The notes beneath the pieces were generated by a model that had not been told where the DNA came from, made no database searches, and saw only the letters and a program-made list of their open reading frames with translations. Made by a program: the position numbers and the translations under genes. Of a stretch of DNA of 64,000 nucleotides, positions 1 through 11,777 are shown piece after piece. Each line of letters starts with the position of its first letter. The stretch's first letter is position 1. The stretch is from Erigeron canadensis (Eukaryota; Streptophyta; Magnoliopsida; Asterales; Asteraceae): the NCBI RefSeq assembly GCF_010389155.1, contig NC_057768.1, forward strand, positions 10,786,501 to 10,850,500. Reading direction: 5' to 3'.

Positions 1-913
1 GATTAGTGAAATGGTATAAAATGAAAGGATAAAAAATGTAAATTATGAAAAGGGTATATAGTCGTGTCAAAAAGGTTGTTTTAAATGGAAAATATGTGTT
101 GTTAATATATCATCTTTCGAAAGATATATTTATGTTTTCGGTAGGGGAAATGATTAATCCTCTTAATTAAATAGTCTAAAAATCCTGCTAATCATGAGAT
201 GATAACATATGAAAAAATTAGAAGACAAGATTAAGAAACAAATTAATAGATACTACATGTTACTTTTTTATAGTTTTAAAAGAATTTTTAAGCTTACATT
301 TAAAAGGATTTATCATTTTCCTTATGCAGGTGCAGATACTTGTTACCATTATTTCCCTAGGGACTAAAATTATAAAAGAAAAACTCTACATTGTTTAACT
401 TGAATTACCAGTCGGACCTGACAATGTTGACTTCCCAATTTCGCTAGTCAACATTGCACTGATAATTGAATTAATTAAATAGCATTTGGACTAACTTAAG
501 AGTAACTATACACTTTTTACAATAGGTCAAAAGTGATTATATAATCAGCTAGATCATCGAATAGTAGAAAACATGATAGAATAATAAAAAAATTCAAACA
601 ATAAAGTAAACAAAACGGGCATCTTAATAGTCAAACAGATTCAGAGTCTTGGTTAGAAGTAACTGGGAGTCGATCCTCCTTGCATATTTCATAACTATTA
701 TACATGATCTGAACGAATCTTGTCCTATAGTCCCGCACATAAGACACCATGCTCGACACCGTGCACTTAAGAGTAACTCTGATAGATGACCAGTTGTTGA
801 CCTAATTTGACACCTTGTTCTTAATTGAACTTAATTTTGCTAATGATAAAAGAAGCTAAGTTGGCACTCAAAATGGAAAAAAACATATGTGGTGGCAAAA
901 AGCGATAAAAGTG
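1..913. other. Downstream flank of the PILS gene, no gene seen
   Basis: AT-rich sequence 3' of the PILS stop codon. It should contain the 3' UTR and polyadenylation site, but I could not place a clear poly(A) signal. No recognisable protein, RNA gene or repeat end was found. Confidence 0.5.
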
Positions 914-3900
914 TCATGACAAAATCCACATGTATATAGTTGACCAAGCTGTAAGTGCAAATGCAGCAACCAGGTATGTCCACATCATAAGCATTGCACA
1001 CTCCTCTTGTCCAACACTGAAAAATTGTGCCATTGTACCTGCATTGAGATATTGTTTAGAGTTAAAGTACTTTTTTATCACTTTTCATCCTCGCCGTTAA
1101 CTTTTGGCTAAAATCATCCCCGTGGTTTGCATTTCGTCCTTGCCGTTATAACTTTGCTGTTAAACCCCTCACATGCAAGTCACGTGAGGGGCATTTTCGT
1201 CTTTTCACCCATTTAAGTGCAAAAATCGTCCCTGTGGTTTCTCATTTTTGTATTTTTCATCCTCTCCTTAAAATAAAAAATAAAAAAATAATGGTAACAA
1301 CTTATCCAAACAAAACAAAAACTTATATATACATATATATATTTGAGAATCTACTCAATCACCTTCAAATGCAAACACGTATATACAATGTTTTAAATAC
1401 AGGTATATACCGGTCGGTGTTACCGGCAATACCGGTATGGGAGTGGTACTCCGGTACAACTATTTCTGGCATTTTTGATATTTTTCGGTAATACCGTTCC
1501 GGTGTTCTCATTTTTTATTTTTTTGAATTTTTTTAAAAATTTTTTTGTAATATTTTAATATTATAATTTTTTAATTTTTGAACTTTAAAACTTATGCTTT
1601 ATAATAAAGTACCTATTTGGTATTTTTTTTGAGTGAATAGTAATTATATTTTGACAATTGAGTTAAATTATAATAAATTTTATAACATTTTTATAAATTA
1701 AATTAAATTAGTCGTACCGCTAGTGTTAAATTACATCTTCATATGTATGTATATATAGGTTTTTGATTTAATTTTGTTTTGGTTTTTGATTAAATTCTTG
1801 TTTGGAGGTTTGTTAAAGATAAGGATGAAAAATGCAAAAACGATAAACCATAAGGACGAATTTTGAACTTAAGATGGATGAAAAGACATAAATGCCCCTG
1901 GATTAACGGATCAAGGACAAAATGCAAACCACGGGGATGATTTTAGCCAAAAGTTAACGGCGAGGACGAAAAGTGATAAAACGACAAACCACAGAGACGA
2001 AAAAAATACTTAACTCTATTGTTTATAACTCCAATAAATCCGATACACAACAACTCGAAATGAAACATGTTTGACTTTTATTAGTCAAGTATTCTTTCTA
2101 CTTGTTTCACACTAGTTTTATTTACCCGCACTTTGAAGCGGGCCCTGAAACAATAAAAGTGATAATATAAGTAAACATTCACCTTAAATAGTAAATTATT
2201 CGTATAAGTTAAGTTTAATGATAGATATCAAAACACCATTTGTAACACTAACGTTTTAAGTATGCATATTCAATGTAAATAACTAATTATTAATTAGTAT
2301 GTTATTATTTTAAACCAAGCTCATTATAAAAAATGAAATACTATAAAGAAATATTGATTAAGTTAGAGCTTTTTAAAAGAGTAGGTGCTTAGGCTATTAT
2401 GCTGTTAAAGTGTGAAAGGTGATAATAAAAAAATTAAAAAAAAAAAAAAAAGGTAGTCACTTGCTTTCACCACCACGTTAACACGTGTACATTACAACTT
2501 TTTATTCATCTTTCTGTTCTCATCTTTCCATTGCCAGATCTCATTTTATTCATTCTACCAAACTCTCCCTTTTTGTCCATCACTCACAAAGTCATCGGTT
2601 AATTTTCTTCTTTTTCTTTCAAGCGACAGAGGTAGCTTTTCATGATGTTGTGTCATATAATATACAAAGCAAACATTACTCCTTGCTACTATCAAACGTT
2701 GACACCACCGCCGTCGTCATCGGCCAATACCTCCGGCGGGAAGCATAGACAAACAGACGCAGCAGCTATATGCCTGTATCTCTGTTTTCTCTATCACATT
2801 CTTATATCAATGATTTGAGATTATATTTAGGTACATATTTTTTAATAGATTTAGAATGCATTATTGTGTATCATGTTATTATTATAGATATATGAAATGA
2901 GTGTTGAGTTAGTCATCAGAAATGCCGATGACGAAGAGCGGAGGAATCAGTCGTCAGTGTTGATGCTCTCATTACCGTGGTTGTTGCAGCCATAGTTTTT
3001 TCCGGCGACAGTCATTGTAAGGGTTGGTGTATATATATGTATTATTGTATATATGTTGTATAGGGTGTGATGCATTTAAGAGTTATACCTGCTGTTTAGG
3101 AATTTGTAATGCATAAGAAGCAGAAATACTGTTTTTTATTTTTTTGTCGTACCTTTTGGCTTAAAATATTAGTATTAGTTATATAGAGTCCATGCCATAA
3201 GAGTTGTACATCTTGCAATTAAAGGTGCACTATTAGCTACAGTGAATTGCCCTCACAAACCGACATTAGTTTTTGTTTTATCTATGCATTATATAGTTGT
3301 ATCTATAGCTTTATAGCTTATACTTTTAGCTACAGAACATTTGTCTCACAAAGCAAACTTGCTTTTTAGTATATACTAGTTTTTATGTCCGGGCGTTGGG
3401 AAAGATAATGACACGTAAAATTTACAACTCATGGTAAAAAATGACTATACAAAAGTATCTTCAAACTCAAATTAGAAAAAAGATAACTGAACATGTAAAA
3501 ATTATAAAAATAACATATAAGAATATATAAGAATAATAACAACTATATTCATCCATATAATGACATTCTTACGACAATGATGATGATATATAAATTTTGG
3601 GATGAGAAAAAAAAAACAAACAAACAAAAAAAATACTAATTTACGTATATTAAAAGAAGGTGTAAAGGAGAATAAAACCAAATGTTAACAAAAAGTAGGT
3701 GTGAGAATCGTAATGTTATAAAATTCGAAAGTTAGTAAGAAAACCAAACAAACGAATAAACAATTTTCAGGAGTAAAAGTGTAAATATTTGATATTTGTG
3801 TGGCAAAAACATGAGAAAATAAAGTTTGTTACTAATAAAATAGAAAAAAAAAAGTTGAGGGAGGTTAAGTGTTAAAAGATAAGAATTATAAGGGTAAATT

Positions 3901-6900
3901 AGAAAATGAATGGAAAAAATGTGTATGATATGATGTATTAGGTAGTTGTATTTTATGCAAATTAACTTGTAAAATTCAAGTTAGTTTTTAGTATATAGGT
4001 AAATATATAATTATTAATTCATAACACATTTAAGAAGTCTTCCCAAGTCAAGAATACTTACTGATATTTACACCAGGGGGAAGAGCAAACATGATCAACA
4101 TTACAAATCTGAAGAGGGGATCTACTGGAAGCAATCCCAAAGTTGCTGCCAGGTTGATAACGCCAATGCCAATGATGGGAAGAATCAAGTAACGTACAAT
4201 AATAACTGTGATGATGATTGTGGGTCCCACACTTGCCTTTTGTAGACCTATAAACGATTTAAATGTAAGAATCCAAAGCTCGAAAATAACTAACATGTTG
4301 AGTCCATTCTATGTTTGTACCTTGTATGAGGTTGCCACCTAGTATAAGAGTGAGACAAGGTACAGTTCCATCCCTATGGCAGCAACATAAAATCATGAAA
4401 ATTGAGAATTCTAACCACCGAAGACCTTATTCTCAAAAAGTTTTAATATATGCCGAATGCAATTATTCGTACCCGAGTAATGTCAAGGAGTCTTGAAGCG
4501 CTCGTAGAGGAGCCTTTTCACCAACCAAAAGGGCTTTTACCCACGGGATTGCCCCAAACACAAGCCCTGCAAACTAATGAAAGGTTACCAATGTATAAAA
4601 CTTACTTTAAAAACAAGAGAGGTTCATTTCAAACAATTTATGCTAAACTGTGTCACATACTCACAATTTGAATTATATTTATTGATAAGAATCAAATGGT
4701 TCAAAAAGCACCTAAGTATACTCAGATTGTTAAAATATCCTCTAGTGCTCTATTAAAAAACTTGCATCATTATTTAACTAGATAGTTATCAATAGCATGT
4801 ATAATACATAAACATTTATGAAATATTAAGGAAAGCACAAAAACTGTGTTAGCTGGTCAACCAAATAATCTAATTCTTGTCAATCTTAGGACCTCTGGTA
4901 CAATTTACATATTCTAAAACCCAAAGTAAAAAGCTGACCAAATAACCACTGAACAAGTACGACCATGATGGGAACTTATCGATACACCACTATGATGGGC
5001 TGATTATAAGCTCACAATTCCATATGACAATATATGGGATGGCATTTTATGCTTACAGAACCAAGGGTTGGCGGAGATAGTAGTTGCTCCACTATTTTCT
5101 TTATCATGTCTGCTAATTGATTAGAAAAAGAGACAGTTTTTTTGTCTTCATTCCCTGATAATCCTCGACCAACAATCTGCAAACAAAGAGGTCGACCATA
5201 AGGTTGTCATCATGATGCATTCAAATTTATGAAGACAAATTAGCAAAATATATATCAGAGGTGGCAAAACCAGTAAGTCATGCAGATAGAATAAGTGCTC
5301 AAAAAATTAATTTTTGAAGGTGTCGGAATGAGACATACACGTTCACGTCTCTAGACCAATTTGACCTGTTATCATTATATATAACTCTTTCATTTTATGT
5401 TTTTAAAAAACATATTCGAAATCGAACCATTGATAAGTATCCGGTTGAAATTGCCACCTCTAATCTACATCAGTCAAGGAGGGGCTTACACGTTGGTTTT
5501 CAGTATCATCACTAGTCATGTTTGATGAAGGCATGATTCTATCGATATTATCATGATCTTCTCTACTTAGAAGATGACTATTTTGATTTGCATCCAAGTC
5601 ATTATTTGCATCATTTGATAGTTCCTCATTATTTTTCGATGCAATGTACTTCATAGCCGAGCCTTGGATCATCTGGTATGTACATGTCCATGTGTAGAAA
5701 CTACCCAGCTGCACAAAACCACATAATAACCAATTTCCTGTTCAAAATAATATTTCTTATCGTGGTAACTTTCTAATCAAATACCTACTCATCCCTAGTT
5801 TACAACATTCATTTAACAGTCTTTGAAGGGTATAAATTTGAAACTCTTTCAGCCAGATTACCGCCATGGAGAAGGATGCATAAGACAGTCCCTTAGCCTT
5901 ACAAACACTATGATCTCCAAACAGACTGCCATCATCGGTGCACATAGCAGGGACCATTATAACCAGAAGGTTTGCATAATTTCCTAGATTTCCAATGGAG
6001 AAAGCAAGTAAAAAAAATTAAATTAAAGAAGATAACTAGAGAACAATTGAAAATCTTAAAATGGTTAAATTAGACAGTACCTACAATTACCTGTTGAACA
6101 CATAGCTATTATAAGGCCTTCCAAGTGGGGTTTTGGTTTAATCAATTTTACTGCTATCCAACCCAGAATTCCTCCAAATAAAAAAGTTATTCCGATATTT
6201 ATCGGCATAAACCACCTACAAAATAAAACATACCATATTAACAGCTGATACATTAAATTGATAGAGAAATGTGTACTTGGCCGAATAACTTTCAGGATAA
6301 TCTTTTTTGGCCATTTGAAGGTGTTGTCTATTTTGTCACTGCACCTAGATATGTTAAATTGTTAATTACCTTTTTCTTAGTAGTATCATTCTTTGGGCGA
6401 AAACTAACTTTATCTTAGCATATGTTTCCTTAGAGAACATTGAAATAGCATCACCATGACACTAAGTCACTAACAAACATGTCAATTCACTTTTTAGCAG
6501 CTTTTCCAAAAACAAATAAATAAACAAAGAATTTTCACTTTTTGCAACACATAATAGCTTATTTCTATAGCATATATCCAAAACTTATTATAGATGATGA
6601 TAATATAAACGGATAACGAAGAGGAATCCCTCTTCAGGCTACTCGGGGAAAGTGATTGGCTCTGATATACGCAGCCTAGCGAGTATTCGCGTGGCCGTTT
6701 CCATGACAGTTCCATGAAATGGTGTCTATAAAAGATAAAACCTGGTACCACCAATTTAGGTTTAATCATGATAGTTAGGAAAGTGCAGTTTTTACTAATT
6801 ATAAAAAAGGGAGGTACTCGTACTTCCTAGACAATTTAATTTTATAAAACAAATGTATATATCCGTTTTTAGAAGTAAAGAAATGGTAAAAGATTTACCA

Positions 6901-9819
6901 TGAGATAATGTCTTCTAAAGTGACAGTCTCGACAAGGCTTGTAAAAATAAGTGAGGGTGTAAACACCACAAACACAATCTGCATATATTACATAAATAAA
7001 AATATCACATGATCATAATATGTGTCATTCACTTATTATCTTTCCAATTGACCACATCTCATCTTTTAAACCTGACAATTGTAATGATCATGTTAAAAAA
7101 GGAAGAAAAGAAAGGTAACTAACCTCTGGGAAAGTAGAAGACGCTTACCAAGTTTGTTCAAAGTCTGGAAAATTGGAAGATAACATTTTTGCTTAAGAAA
7201 TCTAACGAGTAATACTATTGGTAGTTTTAATCAAGTTAAGCATGCCATTAGACTTACAAAACACAGATGCCTTGTAAAGTTAGTTTACAAGTGAGGGTTT
7301 TGCCAAATTGGTTTTGTTCGACTTATAGCAACACTTAGGTTTAAAATAAGAAAGAGTTAGTCATTTTTATACCTAGTCGCAAATTGTGAAAGCGTCAAAG
7401 TGATCTCATGCAAAATGTAAGTAGCTTAGAATGCTTTTGTAAGTATGCACTAACAATTTCAAGTCAAAAACCTATCAAACGAGGCTCTAATCGGCGAAGT
7501 GTAAAAGACCAGAAAAATACGGACGGTCCGTCTGAGCGTCTGCCTGGACAATTGTGCTACTTTTGCATTTTTGATTCGCTTGATCACTTGTATCTTGTCG
7601 AGTGCAGTAACGCATGATTGGGCATGTAAATATGTATGTACGATCTATTTTATATAACATTACTTTCATATTGTATACTGTTAATCATCATCGACAAACG
7701 ATATTATACTTAATTTTATATCAAGTATGCACCAACAACAACAATAATAATATTTATAATGTATAGTCAAGGATTTTGGTTTCTCACAGGGGTCACCTGA
7801 TTTATGGACAAATATTATCTTTTTTTTGGTAAAACTTTTAGGTAAAACAAGAGCAGATTGTTTAGTCAAGTATTGAATATTAATTTCATGATGAAAGCAT
7901 TAGTACTTTAGATTATATTAGTAAGTGTTATTCTCACAGAACGTAGTCAGTTTACAAAATTAGGAAATAGTTCATGTGTTGGTCAGCATAACCCTACATT
8001 CAAGTTTAGTCTCAACTCTCAAGTGTATATATTTGCATAGATGTATTGAAGTTGTGTTCCAAGCTGTTATCAAGGAAATAGCATAGAGGATGAGTGTTGG
8101 AGTGTAAGAGTGCACTTAACTTATGGAAGACTTCATGGTTAGCACGGTTTGAGAAATGGCATGATGACCCCGGAACAACTTATCTCAGAAATTGATCCAA
8201 TTTAAATCAACTGTTAACTGCCAAGATCGACGGCCTTTCTATAAACAGATCTAAACTTCACTCAACGTGGGCAGGTTTAAAAAGTTAATGACCTCGCAGC
8301 AGACAAAAGGTAGAATGGTATGTTGTAATAGTTAGTAGCCTGCCATTTCCTATATTATTAACCAATGAGATAAGATGCGACTTGCAGACTAAGTAGTACT
8401 CGAAGAATGATAATTCTAGACGAGGTCTATAGATACACACCTAAATTCAATCCAGAGTATGCGTGTGTGCGCACTTAACTAGGAAGGTGACCCTGTGATT
8501 TATTATTTTAACTGGGGTAACCCTTTACCCAAAAAAAGTGTAATTTTTTTTATTAAAGAGATATTCCTTAATTGTTCTTTAATATATCACTATGGGAACC
8601 ATACTTAACTAGTTGATTGAACGTCTTGCTATTTCAGTGAACCATCATTTCTCAGATTCAAACTTCAAAGTAATGAACATCTAACAGTGGATAAGCGCTC
8701 CACGTTCAATCAGTTTGTATACATATATATAGTGAGAACATTTAAAAACATCATTTTAATGCATTAAAAGTCCATAAAATTAACATAGTGCATAACTAAT
8801 TATCATTATTTAAGTGTTTAACAACACATTGATCCGTCAAAATTGAAAAAATCACGTTTTTTGTTGGATGCATCATTTTGATGAATATGCATCCAAGATG
8901 GATGCACAAAACAAAAAACATGATTTTCTCGATTTTGACAGACCAATGTGTTGTTAAACACTTAAAGTAATGACAATTAGTTATACACTATGTTAGTTTT
9001 ATGGATTTTTAATGCATCAAAAAGATGTTTTTAAGTATTCTCACCGTGTTCTTATTTTAAGGGTGTTCTTATTTGATTTGCCCCTATATATATATATATA
9101 TATATATCGATAGAGATCAAATGAGAAGGTACCTTAAGGAGAGAAAGGACAGAAGGTTCGTTTTTTATTTTTTTTAGCTTCTTTTTTTGAACTTTTTTTC
9201 CGTTTTTCACTTTTTTCATTCTCTCTTTAATTAACCAATTTCATATAGAAATTTTAAAAATACTTTATTTTCAAAGGGCGTAGCCCGTAAGTTATAGGCG
9301 AAGCCTCTCGGACTATGGCGGAGCCATGATAGCTAAAGGCGAAGCCCGTAAGGTAGATCACCCCATCACCGATCACCCCCTATGACCTATCACCCACAAT
9401 GACCTGACTCCCACCAACTACCCTTTATTAATATCCTTAAGGGCGAAGCCCGTACCGTACCGTTACATGTATAACTTACTAACTCGGGTTAGAAATTTAT
9501 TTTTTTTTCTAAATTTTTTTTAAATTTTTTTATGGATTGAGTTAATTAAAAAAAGAATGAAAAAATATTAAAAAAAACAAGCTAAAAAAAAAACGGACCT
9601 TCTCTCCTTAAGAACCTTCTCTCTGGATCTCTACCAATATAAAGCTGTCCGACACCTAAGCTTAGGTGTGGAACCCCTCACATACAAATTTTTTAATATT
9701 TCTTGATTAATGAATAAATGTTTGGGCCCCCATGAATTTTATGGATTAAAAAAAAATATGTGAGTGTTCCACACCTAAGCTTACGTAACTAACATTCTTA
9801 TATTCCCACCCCCCACCCC

Positions 9820-9854
<35 letters not shown>

Positions 9855-11777
9855 GGGAAAAGTTATTTTGAGTCCACCTTATTTTGAGTCCAAAAAGGGT
9901 CCATTGATTTTCTTTCGTCTCCTCAAATCCCAACCACCACCACCATCATCTCCGACCATCACCATGATTTTCCGGCGACGGCGACCACCGCCACCAAGAC
10001 TTACACATGTGTAAGCACCACCACCATCATCTCCGACCACTACCATTATTTTCCGGCAACGGCGACCACCGCCACCACGACTTACACATGTGTAATTTAT
10101 ATGGACCCCTTTTTGGACTTAAAATAAGTTGGACTCTAAATGACCTGCCCCTATATATATGTATATATATATATGTATAGGGGTGGGTTAATTTAGGACC
10201 ATCCTTAAATTAGGACCAAATCTCAACCATTCATTTTCTCTCTCTCCTCAAATCTCAAATTCCGTTTTCCAGAATCCGGTGACATCCCCGGCAACGTCGG
10301 TCCTATCTCCAACGTCATTTCCGGCGAGAATTAGTTTCGTTTTCGGGTGGACTCATCTGTTCTAAAGGGGTTGTCAACGTACGCATATGGGAATGGTATG
10401 GATTTGATAGGCGACGATCCAAGAGATGGTGGCGGTTTGATACGGTACAGGCGTAGCCCTTGCTGTCGGCGCCAGCGCCGTGGCTGGGGTTGTCGGAGAT
10501 GAAGGTGGTGGCCGGAGAGGAGAGAGGGTTAGAAAAAAAGAGTGGTTGAGATTTAAAGAGAGAGAGAAAAATGAATGGTTGAAAATTGGTCCTAATTTAA
10601 GGATAGTCCTAAAATAACTTTTTTCCTATTAGTATATTTTTATATATTAAACTCTTAGTAGCAACTTAAAATATTAAATATAGATTGTATATACAACAGC
10701 AAGAAGACCCAAATCCGTGTAAGCGGGGTATGAGGGAGGTAAGACGTAAAAACGTCTACCCAAAGGTAGAGAGACTGTTTCCAAAAGTACCTCCGGCCAA
10801 AAGGGTAAAAAGCGGGGCGAAAGGGGGGGGGGGGTGTAAAGGGTATAACAGCCATAACTGTCTGCTGAGTATCACATTAAGAGTAAAGAGGAATAGCAAA
10901 CATGCTAACTAACATACTTTAGCACAAGTTCAACAATACATATGCAATAGAAATCACATTAAACATATTAAACCAGGTTAAAACGTCAAAACATAATACC
11001 AATTCAATAAAAACCACATTGAACATATCAAACAACATAAAAGCGTAAAAAACTTAATAAACAAAGCCTCGTGTAAGAAACCAAAACATGTCGTATGAAA
11101 ACAACCATGCATACATACTTATAAATAGTAATTAACTAAAAATTTCTAGGGCCTCATGGGATCAAGAAAGGAAACGGGTGTTAATCAACCTATGACACAA
11201 GGAAAATGATGAATCCTTTTAAAATTCCTCTCGAAACCTTCAAATTATTACATGTGTATCTCAATGACTCTTTTTCCTATTTTCAACTATTGATTTTGCC
11301 ACAGGTCATAATCTTATAGTTAGAAGGACTTTTAGGAGTTTTAGTTAGTAGGATTAATCATTTCCCATGACACAAAGTAACTTAGGCCGCCTAGCTTCCT
11401 AGTACTCTCACTTATTTCTCAAATTCCACTAAACTAGTTCCACTCCTCAAAGTATCTTCTCAATGGCCATGCCCTCCGACAAACAAAGCATTTTGAGGTC
11501 AACATAAACGCTAACCTCACCCCTCGGTTTGGGTCTATCTTTACTGAAGGCCCAATCACTAAGGAGGTCACACAGAACCAAATATAGATTGTATATTTAT
11601 ATATACTAAACATAAAACATAAAGAGAAGAAGTAGAAGTGACCTTATTAAGTGAGTTTCGGGTTTCGTTGGAAAGAAGATTAAGGTAATCAGTAGCCATG
11701 AAAGCTCCAACTGCACTTACAATCAACACCTGCAGTATTGGCATCGATGCCACTTCTAACAGTCCCCAAAATCCCAT
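914..11777 (-). CDS. PILS: PIN-LIKES (PILS) auxin-transport facilitator, ten exons
   Basis: Exons on the minus strand, which I assembled by hand: 11777-11643, 6978-6899, 6215-6091, 5983-5862, 5708-5490, 5176-5057, 4573-4473, 4373-4321, 4247-4062 and 1038-914 (TGA at 916-914). All introns are GT-AG and all phases agree, giving 1266 nt or 421 residues, a usual PILS length. The N-terminus MGFWGLLEVASMPILQVL, the WWFMPIN and LSYASFSMA segments, GTVPCLTLILGGNL and the end QEECAMLMMWTYLVA are family hallmarks. Hydrophobic segments at both ends flank a hydrophilic, Asn/Asp-rich central loop (about residues 175-255), as expected of this membrane family. PILS proteins sit in the ER membrane and are thought to limit nuclear auxin signalling by intracellular auxin accumulation; this is family knowledge. 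The frame is open, so the gene is probably functional although two introns are full of transposons. The PILS3/5/7-like subgroup is a guess. Confidence 0.93.
1059..2016. mobile_element. Non-autonomous MULE in the last PILS intron
   Basis: A 958-bp element with long terminal inverted repeats of roughly 200 bp. Both ends read GAGTTAA(A)GTA inward, followed by shared blocks such as ATCACTTTTCRTCCTCGCCG and AACTTTTGGCTAAAATCATC. The left arm lacks a short block present in the right arm. It is flanked by a perfect 9-bp direct repeat TATTGTTTA (1050-1058 and 2017-2025), the target-site length typical of Mutator-like elements. The interior contains a short array of ACCGGT-type units and no transposase, so it would have depended on an enzyme supplied in trans. 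Confidence 0.85.
2112..3375 (-). mobile_element. Possible Helitron-derived segment (minus strand)
   Basis: The low-coordinate edge reads A-CTAG on the plus strand at 2112-2115. A CCCGC/GCGGG hairpin starts nine bases further in (about 2125-2142). Reverse-complemented this is hairpin, spacer, CTAG, then T: the 3' end expected of a Helitron. The 5' end is not clear. It may lie at 3375, directly against the next Helitron-like element. Inside is an 87-codon open frame at 2485-2748 with no recognisable product; it may be captured host sequence or chance. Confidence 0.35.
3376..3999 (-). mobile_element. Probable non-autonomous Helitron (minus strand)
   Basis: CTAG at 3376-3379, preceded by A, is followed by an imperfect CCGGGCG hairpin region. 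Read on the minus strand this matches a Helitron 3' end (hairpin, short spacer, CTAG, T). The opposite edge near 3999 reads CCTATATACTAAAAAC on the minus strand, close to the TCTA..ATACTAAAAC starts of the Helitrons at 18649-19119 and 31565-32446 but with C in place of the first T. No coding content. It lies in PILS intron 9. Confidence 0.45.
8732..9085. mobile_element. Fold-back (long inverted repeat) element 1
   Basis: Two arms of about 140 bp pair around a centre near 8880. Shared blocks include ACTAATTRTCATTA, AAGTGTTTAACAACACATTG and TTTTTTGTT. The left edge abuts (TA)n followed by GTGAGAAC. The right arm carries an extra tail ending in GCCCCTATATATA. No protein is encoded. It resembles the other (TA)n-bounded palindromic elements in this window. 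Confidence 0.7.
9107..9640. mobile_element. Fold-back element 2, (TA)n-bounded
   Basis: The left end reads AGAGATCAAATGAGAAGGTACC then TTAAGGAGAGAA. The right end, reverse-complemented, reads AGAGATCCAGAGAGAAGGTTC then TTAAGGAGAGAA. A T-rich left arm pairs with an A-rich right arm. The interior (9270-9460) contains several copies of a GGCGAAGCCCGTA motif. There is no coding capacity. Its ends share TTAAGGAGAGAAGG with the larger fold-back element split by the gypsy retrotransposon (19305-31331). Confidence 0.65.
9641..9830. mobile_element. Small inverted-repeat element, copy A
   Basis: The sequence runs from GTCCGACACCTAAGCTTAGG to CACACCTAAGCTTACG with an AT-rich middle containing a GGGCCCCCATGAA block. 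A close relative lies at 12473-12645 and a more diverged one at 16288-16445. It is bounded on the right by a CT/TA microsatellite. No protein. Confidence 0.55.
9852..10153. mobile_element. Fold-back element 3 with internal 81-bp tandem repeat
   Basis: The terminal arms pair: AGTCCAAAAAGGGTCCA on the left against TGGACCCCTTTTTGGACT on the right. Outer ends are GGGAAAAGTTATTTTGAGTC and its counterpart beside (TA)n. Between the arms is a direct tandem duplication of 81 bp (about 9935-10015 and 10016-10099) with many CCACC and TCCGGC units, each copy ending near ACTTACACATGTGTAA. No protein. Confidence 0.7.
10178..10629. mobile_element. Fold-back element 4, (TA)n-bounded
   Basis: The left arm contains CCTTAAATTAGGACCAA, CAACCATTCATTTT and CTCTCTCTC. 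The right arm holds the reverse complements of the same blocks in mirror order (GAATGGTTGA, TTGGTCCTAATTTAAGG). The outer right edge reads AATAACTTTTTTCCTA, matching the GGAAAAAAGTTATTTT-type ends of neighbouring elements. The middle, about 10270-10530, is richer in GC with CCGGCG-type motifs and encodes nothing recognisable. Confidence 0.7.
10685..10810 (+). mobile_element. SINE-like fragment
   Basis: The run AACAGCAAGAAGACCCAAAT, then GTAAGCGGGGTATGAGGGAG, then AAAGGTAGAGAGACTGTTTC resembles the body of tRNA-derived Au-type SINEs dispersed in many dicots. This is from memory of the family, not a search. A G homopolymer follows at about 10825-10834. I see no intact A-box/B-box pair, so it is a fragment. 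Confidence 0.45.

Larger units (their letters stand above)
6979..11642 (-). other. PILS intron 1 (4.7 kb), repeat-filled
   Basis: The donor follows the AAG codon at 11643 and the acceptor AG is at 6979-6980. From about 7000 to 8700 I see only AT-rich spacer with short uninformative open frames. From 8730 to 10850 it holds a row of inverted-repeat elements bounded by (TA)n and a SINE-like fragment (listed separately). From 10850 to 11640 nothing is recognised. Confidence 0.85.

Noticed and set aside
4311..4671. Plus-strand open frames overlapping PILS exons 7 and 8
   Set aside because: They are shadows of the minus-strand PILS exons.
9270..9460. CRISPR-like spaced repeats (GGCGAAGCCCGTA)
   Set aside because: Few irregularly spaced copies inside a plant fold-back element; no CRISPR context.
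10655..10912. Overlapping open frames on both strands
   Set aside because: They lie in the SINE-like fragment and a poly-G run; no protein family fits.
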